Source: Candidatus Krumholzibacteriota bacterium
Lineage (GTDB): Bacteria > Krumholzibacteriota > Krumholzibacteriia > Krumholzibacteriales > WJIX01
Length of the DNA: 64,000 nt
Assembly (NCBI GenBank): GCA_034520215.1
Contig: JAXHNR010000001.1
Coordinates: 372,001 to 436,000, forward strand
Direction: 5' to 3'
Shown here: in pieces, positions 9,184-16,851 of the stretch
Numbering within the stretch: the first letter of the stretch is position 1
How the letters are laid out: every line of letters starts with the position of its first letter
Position numbers and translations under genes: made by a program
Notes under the pieces: model-generated
Told to the model about the DNA's origin: nothing
What the model saw: only the letters and a program-made list of their open reading frames with translations
Databases searched by the model: none

Positions 9184-10233
9184 TTAAGCGGGAAGTTCGA
9201 TGCCGGCGTCTTTCCATACACTTTCGTGTTCCATGCTTAGTTCAACGGGAACATCGGGGAAGTAATCTGATAATATAAGGTGTAGCTTTCTGTAGATTTT
9301 TACGCGTTCAGGCCGGTATAATCTCATCTTTCCCTCAATATCCCTATGATATTCACCACGCATAATAGCGCTTTCAGGATATTTTAATCTTACATTTTTC
9401 CAGAGTCCGGGCGGGAACCTCAAAACGCCTATTTCAAAACGGTGTATACCGTTTTCCGCGGCCTCCTTTAGTTTTTCAGCTATTTTTTCATATCTGCCGA
9501 AAGTAAAGTAGGATGGAATAAGCGGATCAAACCTTACGGCTACTTTGACTCCAGCCCTGGAAATTCTGTTAATTGCATCCAATCTTTTTTCAAGGGTTTC
9601 GGCGCCTTTCTCTTCTTTTCTTATCGCCTCCGGCGGCGTGAGTGTCCATGTGACTAAGAGTCTGTCCGCTCCTTTGGCTGCTGAGGCAACCGGCAAATTC
9701 CCTTCAGAGGCGCAGAACAGGTGATCTATATTAGCGCTCTTTGTTCTTACCTCGAGCAGAGTCCGGCTTTCCTTAAAGAGGGGCAGAAGATCCGCCGTAG
9801 TTTCTGTAAGATGATCGATCGCGAGGCTGTCTCCCATCTCGCCCGTGGTTATTCTGGGTGGAGGGTCAGCGGCCAGCACAGATTTTAATTCCTCTTTCAT
9901 ATCTTCCGTGTTGGAAAAAACAACAATTTGACTATGTTCCAAATAGGATTGAAGGTAGCAATAGGAACATGAAAAGGGGCAATTCAGCAAAGTGGTTATG
10001 TATTTTTCGCCGCAGGGAGGAGTGCCTGAAGCTTCGGGAAAATCCTTTATAAATTTACCCTTATGGCGGGTAATCACGAGTAACCCGGCCCGTGACCTCT
10101 TTTTGCCGACAAATGGTTTAATATCAGAGACAACCTCAACATCAGCCTCAGGAAGCTTCTTCCTTAGTTTGTGTGTAAGGGGGTCGTTATCCGCCGCTTT
10201 ATCAATTATCAGTTTGTTGAATTCAATCTTCAT
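9184..10233 (-). CDS. SPL-family radical SAM protein
   Basis: 349 residues. The radical SAM cluster motif is C85-x3-C89-x2-C92 (NCPFSCSYCYLQ), whose flanking residues SCSYCYLQ resemble spore photoproduct lyase and its relatives. A TTGEMGDSLAIDHLT segment (about 140) and RFDPLIP (about 245) follow, as in that family. Spore photoproduct lyase repairs thymine dimers in spores, but many relatives occur in non-spore-formers with unknown or DNA-repair-like roles. I see no spore gene here, so the function is open. It ends only 15 bp from the convergent phosphatase gene, and no strong terminator was seen between them. Confidence 0.75.
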   Translation of the reverse strand: MKIEFNKLIIDKAADNDPLTHKLRKKLPEADVEVVSDIKPFVGKKRSRAGLLVITRHKGKFIKDFPEASGTPPCGEKYITTLLNCPFSCSYCYLQSYLEHSQIVVFSNTEDMKEELKSVLAADPPPRITTGEMGDSLAIDHLTETTADLLPLFKESRTLLEVRTKSANIDHLFCASEGNLPVASAAKGADRLLVTWTLTPPEAIRKEEKGAETLEKRLDAINRISRAGVKVAVRFDPLIPSYFTFGRYEKIAEKLKEAAENGIHRFEIGVLRFPPGLWKNVRLKYPESAIMRGEYHRDIEGKMRLYRPERVKIYRKLHLILSDYFPDVPVELSMEHESVWKDAGIELPA

Positions 10234-10302
10234 AACTTGTTATTAATGTTAAAGACGCTGTTTTTCCGCTTTGAAACGGATAAAAACAGAAGGTAAGTTT
10301 TT

Positions 10303-11031
10303 TTAGAAGTACCTGTTTCTTTTAACCCAGTATATTTTGTCGCCGGCCATGGCAAAGATAAGCCCAGCACCGGCAAGAAAACCTCCTATATGAGCAAACC
10401 AGGCAACACCGCCTGTTTGAGCCCCGCCGAGTGAACCTATACCGCTGAAGAGTTGAATCACAAACCAGAATCCGATAATAACATAGGCCGGTATTACGGT
10501 TAGTCTTATAAATATAAAGAGAAACATAAGTGTTATTATTCTAGCTCTTGGAAATAGAATTAGATATGCCGCCATTATCCCGGCGATAGCCCCGCTGGCT
10601 CCCACGGTTGGTATAACTGAAGATGGGTCTGAAGCAATGTGCAGGGCGTGAGCGCAGAGACCGGAAATAAAATAAAACAGCAGGAATTTTAAGGGGCCCA
10701 GGATATCCTCAACATTATTTCCGAAAATCCACAGGTAGAGCATGTTTGAACCGACATGAATCAGGCTGCCGTGCATGAACATCGAGGTGAATAGTGTAAG
10801 AAAAATCGGGTTGGGGCCGGGGTAATGCCTTATGTTATAACCTACGGGGCCAACAATATCTTTCATATTCGAAATTTCAGCCGGAGTAGCGCCGAGAGCC
10901 GCTATGAGGGAGGCATTGTCAAGTCCCAGCGACATCTGGTATAAATAGACCAGGACATTAATTAGAATCAAAGATATGGTGATCAGAGGTTTTTTCTCTG
11001 TGGGATTGTCATCTTTGAGCGGCAGGAACAT
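10303..11031 (-). CDS. Rhomboid-family intramembrane serine protease
   Basis: 242 residues, about six membrane helices. The catalytic serine is in the GASGAIAG motif and the catalytic histidine in AWFAHIGGFLAGAG. HGSLIHVGSNMLYLWIFGNNVED matches the conserved L1 loop and HxxxN helix of rhomboids. The N-terminus (LPLKDDNPTEKKPLITISLILINVLVYLYQ) is the usual cytoplasmic lead-in of bacterial forms. It should cleave transmembrane segments of unknown partners in the cytoplasmic membrane. It is followed after 69 bp by the radical SAM gene on the same strand; co-transcription is possible. Confidence 0.9.
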   Translation of the reverse strand: MFLPLKDDNPTEKKPLITISLILINVLVYLYQMSLGLDNASLIAALGATPAEISNMKDIVGPVGYNIRHYPGPNPIFLTLFTSMFMHGSLIHVGSNMLYLWIFGNNVEDILGPLKFLLFYFISGLCAHALHIASDPSSVIPTVGASGAIAGIMAAYLILFPRARIITLMFLFIFIRLTVIPAYVIIGFWFVIQLFSGIGSLGGAQTGGVAWFAHIGGFLAGAGLIFAMAGDKIYWVKRNRYF

Positions 11032-11154
11032 ATATTACCCTTCAGTTATGTGTTGAATTTTAATATATATGATTTTTTGTCTCTGTGAAACAGTTAGTCT
11101 GTTTTTTCCCGACTCTCTCTTTATAAATTCCGGTGGTTTTCCCCGCTGATGAGT

Positions 11155-11348
11155 GCGGCTGATTGATATTTTCAAAACCCTTCGGAGGGCGAGCGGGCAA
11201 GGATTTCTGGCCCGAAGGGGCAGAAAGAGCGAGCCCGAGGTGCAGAGCGTACAATTCCCTCGCCGGGGGAATTGACCACGATTTTGAAAATATCAATCAG
11301 CCGCATACTGTTACAAATCATCGACTACCTTATAGGTAATAAAAATTT
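11155..11348 (+). repeat. Interspersed structured repeat, copy A (shortened left arm)
   Basis: The core 11155-11304 is bounded by GCGGCTGATTGATATTTTCA and its reverse complement. Inside are the CCCTTCGGAGGG hairpin, the hairpin TTTCTG...CAGAAA, the conserved GAGCGAGCCCGAGG strand and the hairpin AATTCCC...GGGAATT. The right arm (11305-11348, ATACTGTTACAAATCATCGA onwards) matches copies C and E. The left arm is cut down to about 15 bases before the core and the terminal repeats are degraded. Located between the 5' end of the rhomboid gene and the LOG gene. A reading frame of about 78 codons crosses it on the minus strand, but I treat it as non-coding. Confidence 0.85.
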
Positions 11349-11483
11349 AAAAAACCCCACTTATTAATAACTCTTGATGTATTGCGGAATATTAGCTTAA
11401 ATTCCAATGTGGATTAAGCAGATTTGAATTGTCAGAAAAAGTAATTTACCTGTATGTAAAATCGGAATGGATGGAGGGTCTAA

Positions 11484-12152
11484 TTGAACGTTGAAAAAAG
11501 GTATCTTATAGACAAAATTGATATACGCGAATCCTGGCGGCTTTTCAGAATACTGGCTGAATTTGTTGACGGCTTTGAGTCTATGATGGATGTAAAACCC
11601 GGCGTTACATTTTTTGGTTCAGCGAGAGTTGATGAAAAAGATCCCGTTTACATCGATGCCAGGGATATAGCCAGGGAGCTTTCCTCTCACGATTGCCCGA
11701 TAATTACAGGCGGGGGGCCTGGTGTTATGGAAGCCGCGAACCGCGGAGCTCATGAAGGCGGAGGTCTTTCTATCGGGCTTAATATTGAACTCCCGTTTGA
11801 GCAGGAACCGAACCCTTATATTGACAGGCTGATTTCCTTCAGATACTTTTTCGTCCGCAAGGTCGTCTTCATTAAATATTCAATGGCTTTTGTGATACTC
11901 CCTGGAGGGTTCGGCACTATGGATGAGTTGTTCGAGGCGCTAACGCTGATTCAAACTCATAAGATCGAGCCATTCCCGGTCTTTATGCTCGGAAGGGAAT
12001 ATTGGGAAGGTTTGATCGATTGGGTAAAAACCACAATGTTGGCCCAAAACAGAATTTCACCTGAAGACTTAGAGCTTCTTCATATCGCTGAATCGAAGGA
12101 AGAGATAGTGGAGAGGGTATTAGAGACTCGCAAAGATCTCGGGCTTGCGTAG
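11484..12152 (+). CDS. LOG-family protein (TIGR00730, nucleoside monophosphate phosphoribohydrolase-like)
   Basis: 222 residues, Rossmann-like fold. The family signature PGGFGTMDELFEALTLIQT is complete, and GGGPGVMEAANRGA is the phosphate-binding loop. Relatives release the base from (cytokinin) nucleoside 5'-monophosphates. The start is TTG at 11484, chosen because GGAGGG lies 5 bases upstream and no in-frame ATG is near. Most bacterial members act in purine nucleotide clean-up rather than hormone synthesis. Monocistronic between repeat copy A and the convergent prenyltransferase, only 3 bp from its stop codon. Confidence 0.88.
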   Translation: MNVEKRYLIDKIDIRESWRLFRILAEFVDGFESMMDVKPGVTFFGSARVDEKDPVYIDARDIARELSSHDCPIITGGGPGVMEAANRGAHEGGGLSIGLNIELPFEQEPNPYIDRLISFRYFFVRKVVFIKYSMAFVILPGGFGTMDELFEALTLIQTHKIEPFPVFMLGREYWEGLIDWVKTTMLAQNRISPEDLELLHIAESKEEIVERVLETRKDLGLA

Positions 12153-12155
12153 TCT

Positions 12156-13061
12156 TTATGAAGATGAAAAGTAAACGATAGCCAGTATTATTCCCGTAAG
12201 AATGTGGTTGATTATAGCTGATCTGTTGGCCGGCGAAAGATCCTCGGACCTGTTATAGTGCTTCGCGGCTGTCCGGATCGCTTTTAAACCAATCGGCAGA
12301 GTTAACAAAGAGATAAGTGTCAGTGGAGGCATAATTCCCAAGGTTGTTCCGATAATTAAAGGAAGGTATGAACCTATCGTGAGAGCGGAGAAAAGGTAGA
12401 CGGCTCTCTTTTTACCCATTCTGACAACTATAGTTTTTTTACCTGCTCTTAAGTCCGCCCTCGAGTCCTGGAATTCATTAATGACAATTATTGATGTTAT
12501 AAGGAAAGCCAGGGGAAGAGACAGAAGAATACAATGAGTTGTTACTGTGCCTGTCTGTACATAGTAAGTCCCTATCCCTATGATTCCGAAGGCAAACCCT
12601 ATGACGAATTCTCCAAAACCTCTGTGGGAAAATTTAAAAGGTGGAGCCGTGTAGAAATAGCCGCTAATAATTCCCGCAATACCAAATATAATTATTGCTG
12701 TTCCAGTCATGGCGATAAGAAATATACCGACTGTTACCGCCGCCGCCATAAATGAAAGAGATGTCACAAGTACCGCTTTTGGTGAGATGAGCTTGTTTTG
12801 GATAAGGCGGCTTCCACCCGTAAAAGGCCTTACGTATTCCCTGTTTACGATATCATTTCCCGAAAGATGATCAAAGTAATCGTTTGCCGTGTTGGCTCCG
12901 AGATGAAGGAATATGACCCCCAGAAGTGTTAGTATAAACAACAGGGAGCTAAAAGTTCCTGTTTCAAACCTGACAAGCGCCGTTGAGAGAATTACGGGAG
13001 TTACACTGCCGGTTATAAACTCAGCTCTCAGTTCTTTTAGCCAGTATTGAAATGAAGACAT
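12156..13061 (-). CDS. menA: UbiA-superfamily prenyltransferase, MenA-like (1,4-dihydroxy-2-naphthoate prenyltransferase)
   Basis: About 301 residues, eight or nine membrane helices. Two Asp-rich prenyl-diphosphate/Mg2+ sites are visible: NDYFDHLSGND in the first half and DSRADLRAGKKT in the second. The start RAEFITGSVTPVILSTAL and the NREYVRPFTGGSRLIQNKLIS block are like MenA. It would attach a polyprenyl tail to the naphthoquinone ring in menaquinone synthesis. No other men genes are in the window, so another UbiA substrate is possible. Reading could extend upstream to 13145, but I choose the ATG at 13061, where homology-like sequence begins. Confidence 0.75.
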   Translation of the reverse strand: MSSFQYWLKELRAEFITGSVTPVILSTALVRFETGTFSSLLFILTLLGVIFLHLGANTANDYFDHLSGNDIVNREYVRPFTGGSRLIQNKLISPKAVLVTSLSFMAAAVTVGIFLIAMTGTAIIIFGIAGIISGYFYTAPPFKFSHRGFGEFVIGFAFGIIGIGTYYVQTGTVTTHCILLSLPLAFLITSIIVINEFQDSRADLRAGKKTIVVRMGKKRAVYLFSALTIGSYLPLIIGTTLGIMPPLTLISLLTLPIGLKAIRTAAKHYNRSEDLSPANRSAIINHILTGIILAIVYFSSS

Positions 13062-13272
13062 GATTGTTTTCCCGCGCCAGTTATTCAATATTCTTTGATT
13101 TTCTTGTAAAACTATAGTTAAAACCACACCTGGAGTACAGAGCAAATCGGGCTTAAAGGTTTAGAGGAAACAGAAGGTGTCACTTAGCTCAGGCTGCCCG
13201 GATCTTTTTTAGAGAATAAACAATCTGTCTGTCCGCGGCGTCTCAGCCTGAAAGGGCTGCGGCGGGTTAATC

Positions 13273-14259
13273 CTACTCGTTCGCGAGGCAAAATATATCT
13301 TTTAATTGGTCGAGGCCGAGTTTTGCTCCGCTGATTATGAGAACTGTGTTTTTCCCGCGATACTTTTCAATTTCCTTCAGAAAGGAGGCGACTGTCAGGG
13401 CGGCAGCTCCTTCAATCAACATAAACTCTCTTCTTAGAATTAAACCTATCGCTTCTTTGATTTCTTTCTCAGAGACAAGAATAAAATTGTCAACATATTC
13501 AGCGCATAAATCAAATGTTATTGATCCTTCCTCGATACCTCCGGCGGTAGCGTCGGATATGGTTGGTTTTGATTCTATTTCGAGTATTTCCCCCGCGAGT
13601 ATGGATTCCGCCATAACGGCTGAATGGACTGGCTGGCATCCCGTAATTTCAATTTTCCCCATCGATTCTTTCAGGTATCCGGCGATTCCGCTTATAAGCC
13701 CTCCTCCGCCGACTGGAACCAGAACAGAATCTATTTTTATTCCCCGGGCCTGTTTTTCTATTTCCAGCGCTAATGTTCCATGCCCTCCTATAATTTTCGG
13801 GTCATTGTAGGGTGAAATGAAAATACGTCCGCTTTCTCCGGATATCTTCCTCGCGTACGTCTCCGCCCGCGCGCAGTCATTTCCGTAAAATTCAATGTCC
13901 GCTTCATAGAGTTTTAGTGTTTCAAGCTTCGCGGGGGCTATGTTCTCGGGAACATATACTGTTCCTTTAAGGCCGAGCGTGTTTAACGCCCAGGTGAAAG
14001 CCGCGCCGTGGTTTCCCGTTGAGGATGTAACAAAGTTTTTTGTTTTACTTTCCCGGTCGAGAGAGAGGATTTTATTAAGAGCTCCCCTTGCTTTAAAAGA
14101 TCCGGTAACCTGGAAATTTTCAAGCTTTAAATAAACGTTGCCGCCGCACTCTTTGCTCAGATACGCTGAATGTTGAAGAGGAGTTTCCCTGATCAGACTT
14201 CTGATCCTGTTTTCAGCTTCAAGTGTTTCTCTCTTTACGTCTATGCTCAGTTTTGACAT
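13273..14259 (-). CDS. Threonine/serine dehydratase (PLP-dependent, catabolic type without regulatory domain)
   Basis: 328 residues, fold type II PLP enzyme. The PLP lysine is in ENFQVTGSFKARGA. Phosphate and substrate loops are TSSTGNHGAAF and PVGGGGLISGIAGYL. It ends shortly after the catalytic domain, so it lacks the ACT-like regulatory domain of biosynthetic IlvA. It would deaminate threonine to 2-oxobutanoate or serine to pyruvate. The order of blocks also fits serine racemase or hydroxyectoine-type relatives, so substrate is tentative. Monocistronic; repeat copy B lies 120 bp upstream of its start. Confidence 0.85.
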   Translation of the reverse strand: MSKLSIDVKRETLEAENRIRSLIRETPLQHSAYLSKECGGNVYLKLENFQVTGSFKARGALNKILSLDRESKTKNFVTSSTGNHGAAFTWALNTLGLKGTVYVPENIAPAKLETLKLYEADIEFYGNDCARAETYARKISGESGRIFISPYNDPKIIGGHGTLALEIEKQARGIKIDSVLVPVGGGGLISGIAGYLKESMGKIEITGCQPVHSAVMAESILAGEILEIESKPTISDATAGGIEEGSITFDLCAEYVDNFILVSEKEIKEAIGLILRREFMLIEGAAALTVASFLKEIEKYRGKNTVLIISGAKLGLDQLKDIFCLANE

Positions 14260-14379
14260 TGAATTTCCGTCCCGCGCGTAAATTCCTCTGGAGCTGGGGG
14301 CGGCCCCTGAGGGGTCTTACTATCAGCTCATATTTCTTGTTAACATAAATCCAGAAAAAATGTAAGCAATAAAATAATT

Positions 14380-14583
14380 GGAGTTTCCCCAATTTTTATA
14401 ATCTATAAGGTAGTCGATGATTTGTAACAGTATGCGGCTGATTGATATTTTCAAAATCGTGGTCGATTTCCCCGGCGAGTAAACCGCACGCTCTGCGCCT
14501 CGGGCTCGCTCTTTCTGCCCCTTCGGGTCAGAAATCCTTGCCCGCTCGCCCTCCGGAGGGTTTTGAAAAAATCAATCAGCCGC
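14380..14583 (-). repeat. Interspersed structured repeat, copy B (minus orientation)
   Basis: Starts with the terminal repeat GGAGTTTCCCC (14380-14390), followed by the tail arm (14391-14433) and the core 14434-14583 in reverse orientation. Internal hairpins are recognisable but the third one contains mismatches (GGTTTACTC against GGGGAAATC). Beyond 14583 the other arm is strongly diverged: TTATTCCAGTTG... and TGTAACTAAT resemble the arm of copies D and E with many changes, up to about 14665. I found no clean direct repeat around this copy. Confidence 0.85.
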
Positions 14584-14715
14584 CTTAAATAACGTTGATG
14601 GACTTATTCCAGTTGTGTTTCCCTGTAACTAATACTCAATCCATCCGGTTAATTTTTGAAAAAATAGATTCTGAGCTTTAGCTTCGACGCGTAAAAACAG
14701 CTTAAGATAGCAGAA

Positions 14716-14739
14716 GCGGGAGCATTTTAACGCTCCCGC
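14716..14739 (-). terminator. GC-rich hairpin downstream of microprotein gene
   Basis: GCGGGAGC (14716-14723) and GCTCCCGC (14732-14739) form a perfect 8-bp stem with an 8-base loop, 36 bp past the stop of the 28-codon gene. The tract that follows on the minus strand (TTCTGCT) is only weakly T-rich. Confidence 0.55.
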
Positions 14740-14775
14740 CTATTTTGGAGAATTACACTACTTTAAAAAGATTTC

Positions 14776-14862
14776 TTAGGAACCCCAGACTGCTTTTCCC
14801 CAGACTGCTTTTCCGGCTGAGAGAAGTGCTGCTATGAGCGCGATATTCGTGAAGTAAAACAT
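14776..14862 (-). CDS. 28-residue hydrophobic microprotein, unknown function
   Basis: A short frame, ATG at 14862 to TAA at 14776, preceded by a strong RBS (GGAGG, 6 bases upstream) and followed by an 8-bp GC-rich hairpin. The peptide starts MFYFTNIALIAALLSAGKAV and ends with a tandem GKAVW GKAVW repeat. The first 16 residues could span or enter a membrane; the end is basic and tryptophan-rich. Upstream is a 400-bp AT-rich region with repeated GTAAA/TTTAC boxes, which would suit a regulated small gene. No family recognised. It may also be a leader peptide or a remnant. The RBS-frame-hairpin order is the only positive evidence. Confidence 0.45.
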   Translation of the reverse strand: MFYFTNIALIAALLSAGKAVWGKAVWGS

Positions 14863-15052
14863 TTCCGACCTCCTTTTTCTTCCTCAAAGTTCCTTATTAC
14901 TTCTTGTGGTTGCTTTAGAATGCATGAGCTGTGCCAAACTTCCTTATAGTTTCCTGTAATTCCTTTGATGCTGTATCTATTTGTTATTAAATAAGTTAAA
15001 GGAATAATAATCTTTGATTATTCAAAGTCAAAGATTCGACCGATTAGTAGAA

Positions 15053-15166
15053 TGTAAACATATATTTACTAATAAGTATAGAGTAGCATAACTTATTGAA
15101 TAATAATATTATACACTGTAAATAATAAAGTGTCGTTTTGTAAATAAAAGTTTACATTTTACAAAC
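15053..15166. promoter_or_regulatory. Cluster of GTAAA/TTTAC boxes, possible operator region
   Basis: TGTAAACA (15053-15060) is followed by TTTAC (15065-15069) as an inverted pair. A further TGTAAATA sits near 15117. TTTGTAAATA (from 15137) is followed by TTTAC (15151-15155) and TTTTACAAAC (15157-15166). Several inverted GTAAA...TTTAC pairs within 115 bp, in otherwise empty AT-rich DNA upstream of the minus-strand microprotein gene, suggest binding sites for one regulator. AT-rich composition makes some matches expected by chance. Confidence 0.35.
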
Positions 15167-15279
15167 TGTATTGAAAGGCTGTTTATTCATTCAGAGCCCG
15201 GTGTTTGCCGGACGTAATAGATGAATTAATTAAGAGAGCAGCCGGGTGCGGCTGCTGAAGAAGGGTGTATTCAACTTGA

Positions 15280-16680
15280 TTATTTTCTGTATTTACTGAT
15301 GAATTCCTCTACTTCCGGGATTCCGCCCTGGTAAATGAGATACCCGTTATGCGGTTCCCGTTCGGTTATCTCGCCAGCGACCGGAGTGAGCATTATATCT
15401 TTAACCTCTTGCCTGTCTTTAGATTGGCCCAGGGCCCAGGCGAGTTTAACGTATGCCACTTCAGGCAGCATATTAGCCGCGGGTATTACTCCAAGGTCCA
15501 TGATATCGCGCCCCGTATCATAAACATACATCTGGACATATCCCCATAGAGTTTGTACGGACATATATATGTGTATACCCATATCGCACGCCTTTTTAAG
15601 AGAGGGATAGAGAGGCTTGTTAACGTGCCCGAGTCCCGTACCGGCAATTACAATTCCCTTGTAGCCGTTATCGATCAATGATTCTATAATATCAGGTTTC
15701 ATGTTGGGATAATAATAGACGATAGAAACTCTGCCATCGAAAGAGGGTATGATCTTTACCTTATTATCCTTTCTTCTCTTCTTGTAGTCGTTTCGAAGGG
15801 GGACGAAACGGTCTTTTTCTACCATGGCCAGCGGAATATCTCCTATGGTTCTGAAAGTCGAACGGTATGAAGAGTGCATTTTCCTGACTCTCGTGCCTCT
15901 GTGTAGAAGTCCGTACTGATCACTCGTCGGCCCGAACATACAGACCATCACCTCCGCGAAATCACTCCTCGCGGCTGTTTTTGTGGCGTTTATCAGATTT
16001 ATAGCCGCGTCGCTCGAGGGCCGGTCACTTGATCTTTGAGAGCCCACCATCACTATCGGAACGGGTGAATCCTGGACCATGAAAGAGAGTATGGCTGATG
16101 TATGGTGCATCGTATCCGTGCCGTGGCCGATCACAATACCGTCGATACCTTTTTCGATCTCTTCTCCTATTTTTTTTGCTGTTCCTATCCATTGCTCGGG
16201 ACCCATGTTTTCACTGAAAACCCCATAGAGTTTTTCCGTCTGGAGATTGCATATATCGGCAAGCTCAGGCACAGACCCGTACAATTCACCCGGAGAGAAG
16301 GCGGGAATAACTGCTCCAGTCCGGTAGTCAAGGCGTGAAGCAATTGTTCCCCCGGTGCCCAGCAGTTTAACGTTAGGTTTATCAGGATCGAAGGGAAATT
16401 CCTTTTCGGGAATTTTGTAGTGCGCTTCTTTTTTTCCGAGAACATTTATCGATGTAATTGTCTCTACGTTGAGACCCACATTGTAGCCGTTGTGTAATTT
16501 AAGAACTATATGATTGTCGTCCGCGGTTTCAGAGCGGGGCAGAATTATTCCTCTAAAATCACCCCTGGATGATTCTACGTCAACGTCACTCCAGACCGCG
16601 GCTGAGTAGTCTTTCAAACATCCCAGGGCTTCTCCTCTGTACCCCTTGTAAGTATTAGAATTCAGAACAGAACACCTCAC
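15280..16680 (-). CDS. gatD: Glu-tRNA(Gln) amidotransferase subunit D, archaeal type (asparaginase-like)
   Basis: 466 residues with the two-domain layout of GatD. A small N-terminal domain (1-95, starting YKGYRGEALG, with ILPRSETADDNHIVLKL) is followed by an L-asparaginase-type domain. Catalytic blocks are GTGGTIAS (108-115), GHGTDTMHHT (185-194) and PSSDAAINLINATKTAA (Lys near 234). GatD releases ammonia from glutamine or asparagine, and GatE uses it to amidate Glu-tRNA(Gln). Plain asparaginases lack the N-terminal domain, and the gatE neighbour settles the call. The start is GTG at 16680. It follows gatE after 171 bp on the same strand. This family is known chiefly from archaea, so its presence among bacterial genes is unusual. 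Confidence 0.9.
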   Translation of the reverse strand: MRCSVLNSNTYKGYRGEALGCLKDYSAAVWSDVDVESSRGDFRGIILPRSETADDNHIVLKLHNGYNVGLNVETITSINVLGKKEAHYKIPEKEFPFDPDKPNVKLLGTGGTIASRLDYRTGAVIPAFSPGELYGSVPELADICNLQTEKLYGVFSENMGPEQWIGTAKKIGEEIEKGIDGIVIGHGTDTMHHTSAILSFMVQDSPVPIVMVGSQRSSDRPSSDAAINLINATKTAARSDFAEVMVCMFGPTSDQYGLLHRGTRVRKMHSSYRSTFRTIGDIPLAMVEKDRFVPLRNDYKKRRKDNKVKIIPSFDGRVSIVYYYPNMKPDIIESLIDNGYKGIVIAGTGLGHVNKPLYPSLKKACDMGIHIYMSVQTLWGYVQMYVYDTGRDIMDLGVIPAANMLPEVAYVKLAWALGQSKDRQEVKDIMLTPVAGEITEREPHNGYLIYQGGIPEVEEFISKYRK

Positions 16681-16851
16681 TTCGCGTATTAAAGTCTTTT
16701 AAAGTTTAAATATTTCCTTTTCCCCCAACCGGTAATATAAATTAAAAGTGGAGGAAGTGGAAGTGAAAACAGGCATAATATTATGAAGTTTTGACCGTTT
16801 GCTGTCATGCCTTTGAAGTTATAAGGCAAAAATGTGTGTTTTGCCTTTCAG

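Noticed and set aside
11060-11296. Frames crossing the repeats (also 25028-25213 and 36612-36875) that translate to the same peptide starting MIFSKSWSIP
   Set aside because: They follow from the shared repeat sequence. The diverged copies keep base pairing rather than the reading frame, and no RBS is seen.
15280-16680. Plain L-asparaginase
   Set aside because: The N-terminal about 95-residue domain and the adjacent gatE identify it as GatD.
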